NCBI GenBank assembly: GCA_016192645.1
Contig: JACPTT010000013.1
Span: 1 to 21,585, forward strand
Direction: 5' to 3'
DNA: 21,585 bases
Source: Candidatus Levyibacteriota bacterium
Lineage (GTDB): Bacteria > Patescibacteriota > Microgenomatia > Levybacterales > UBA12049
Part shown: positions 21,176-21,585 of the stretch, piece by piece
Layout: each line of letters opens with the position of its first letter
Numbering within the stretch: the stretch's first letter is position 1
Program-made: the position numbers and the translations under genes
Notes under the pieces: generated by a model
What the model was told of the DNA's origin: nothing
Databases searched by the model: none
What the model saw: only the letters and a program-made list of their open reading frames with translations

Positions 21176-21585
21176 TTATTTCCCGAATCCGGGGATTTTT
21201 AATATATCAACTCCAATCACCTGCAGTATTGCCAGCGAGAAAATAATAAACAAAAGGCCAACAATTGCCGCAGTTAGGGTTTCTTTTGCTTCCTGAGCTT
21301 TTTCCGGATTGCCCTGGGAGAACATCAATTTATAGCCGGAGAGAATAATAAGAAGAAGTGCAATGCCTCCGGAGAGGCTCAGGATAATGCCAAAGAGCTG
21401 TTTTACAAAACCCTGCGGACTTGAAGCATCAATATCTCCAATTGCTGTTGTGCAGATATTATTTTTACACGGGCCAGGCGGGGGGATGGGGGTGGGAGTT
21501 GCGGTTGGAAGGGGTGAAGGTTGTAGAGGTTGAACTAGATCAACTGCTCCAGCATCGTCCGAAACATCTACTTCAAGTGTTTCGC
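21176..21585 (-). CDS. TrbC/VirB2-like pilin protein 4, C-terminal part (cut by window edge)
   Basis: The minus-strand frame runs open from the window edge to the TAA at 21178-21176, giving 136 residues. It starts ETLEVDVSDDAGAVDLVQP, continues through a Pro/Thr-rich stretch (PSPLPTATPTPIPPPGPC) and CKNNICTTAIGDI, then two membrane helices around GYKLMFSQGNPEKAQEAKETL, ending ILKIPGFGK. The two-helix end with G.K..S.G....A..A....TAA..GL is the TrbC/VirB2 pattern of the other three pilin-like genes. The acidic and Pro-rich N-terminal portion makes it longer than those. The true start lies beyond the window. Its stop codon touches the end of four-helix-bundle unit B. Confidence 0.78.
   Translation of the reverse strand, partial: ETLEVDVSDDAGAVDLVQPLQPSPLPTATPTPIPPPGPCKNNICTTAIGDIDASSPQGFVKQLFGIILSLSGGIALLLIILSGYKLMFSQGNPEKAQEAKETLTAAIVGLLFIIFSLAILQVIGVDILKIPGFGK

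Noticed and set aside
1..21585. UGA recoding as in Gracilibacteria/Absconditabacteria
   Set aside because: Several intact genes end naturally at TGA, including the giant gene (10458-10460), the TraC-like gene and the antitoxin, and no in-frame TGA is needed inside genes.

Overview
The window looks like a chromosomal origin region of a Patescibacteria/CPR bacterium, most likely of the Microgenomates type. This is inferred from gene content, not from a search. The pointers are a compact rpmH-dnaA-dnaN block, a locus with PrgI, VirB4 and several TrbC/VirB2-like pilins, two free-standing four-helix-bundle (S23/IVP-type) genes, very tight gene packing and a giant multidomain protein. TGA is used as a normal stop, so this is not the UGA-recoding Gracilibacteria or Absconditabacteria type.

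Layout. 1-58 is the 5' end of rpmH (minus strand). 59-227 is a divergent control region with three 26-bp tandem repeats. dnaA (228-1586) and dnaN (1746-2864) follow, with a DnaA-box-rich spacer that is the best oriC candidate. A Tat-lipoprotein alpha/beta hydrolase (2892-4052) takes the place where recF often sits. From 4058 to 9150 a tightly coupled minus-strand operon encodes PrgI, a TraC-like protein, the VirB4 ATPase, a membrane-anchored HELGH metallopeptidase and a small membrane-anchored protein. Upstream of it lie a four-helix-bundle gene in an inverted-repeat unit and an AbrB/Doc toxin-antitoxin module bracketed by a perfect 21-bp direct repeat. 10458-17731 (minus) holds a small helical protein gene and a 2290-residue protein with a GT2-like glycosyltransferase domain, a Ser/Thr protein kinase domain and an unassigned C-terminal domain. 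An M50-like membrane protease gene diverges from it. The right end (18536-21585) has four TrbC/VirB2-like pilin genes, interrupted by a DUF6922/AbiEii-type module and a second four-helix-bundle unit with clear terminal inverted repeats.

How it fits together. PrgI, VirB4 and several two-helix pilins suggest an envelope-spanning type IV secretion or pilus machine. The giant kinase/glycosyltransferase and the two metalloproteases may be its regulators, effectors or processing enzymes (inference). Small selfish-looking modules sit only in the gaps between the machine's genes.

A recurring regulatory pattern is that six recognisable promoters place the -10 hexamer only 6-12 nt before the start codon. 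Leaderless or nearly leaderless transcription therefore appears to be common here.
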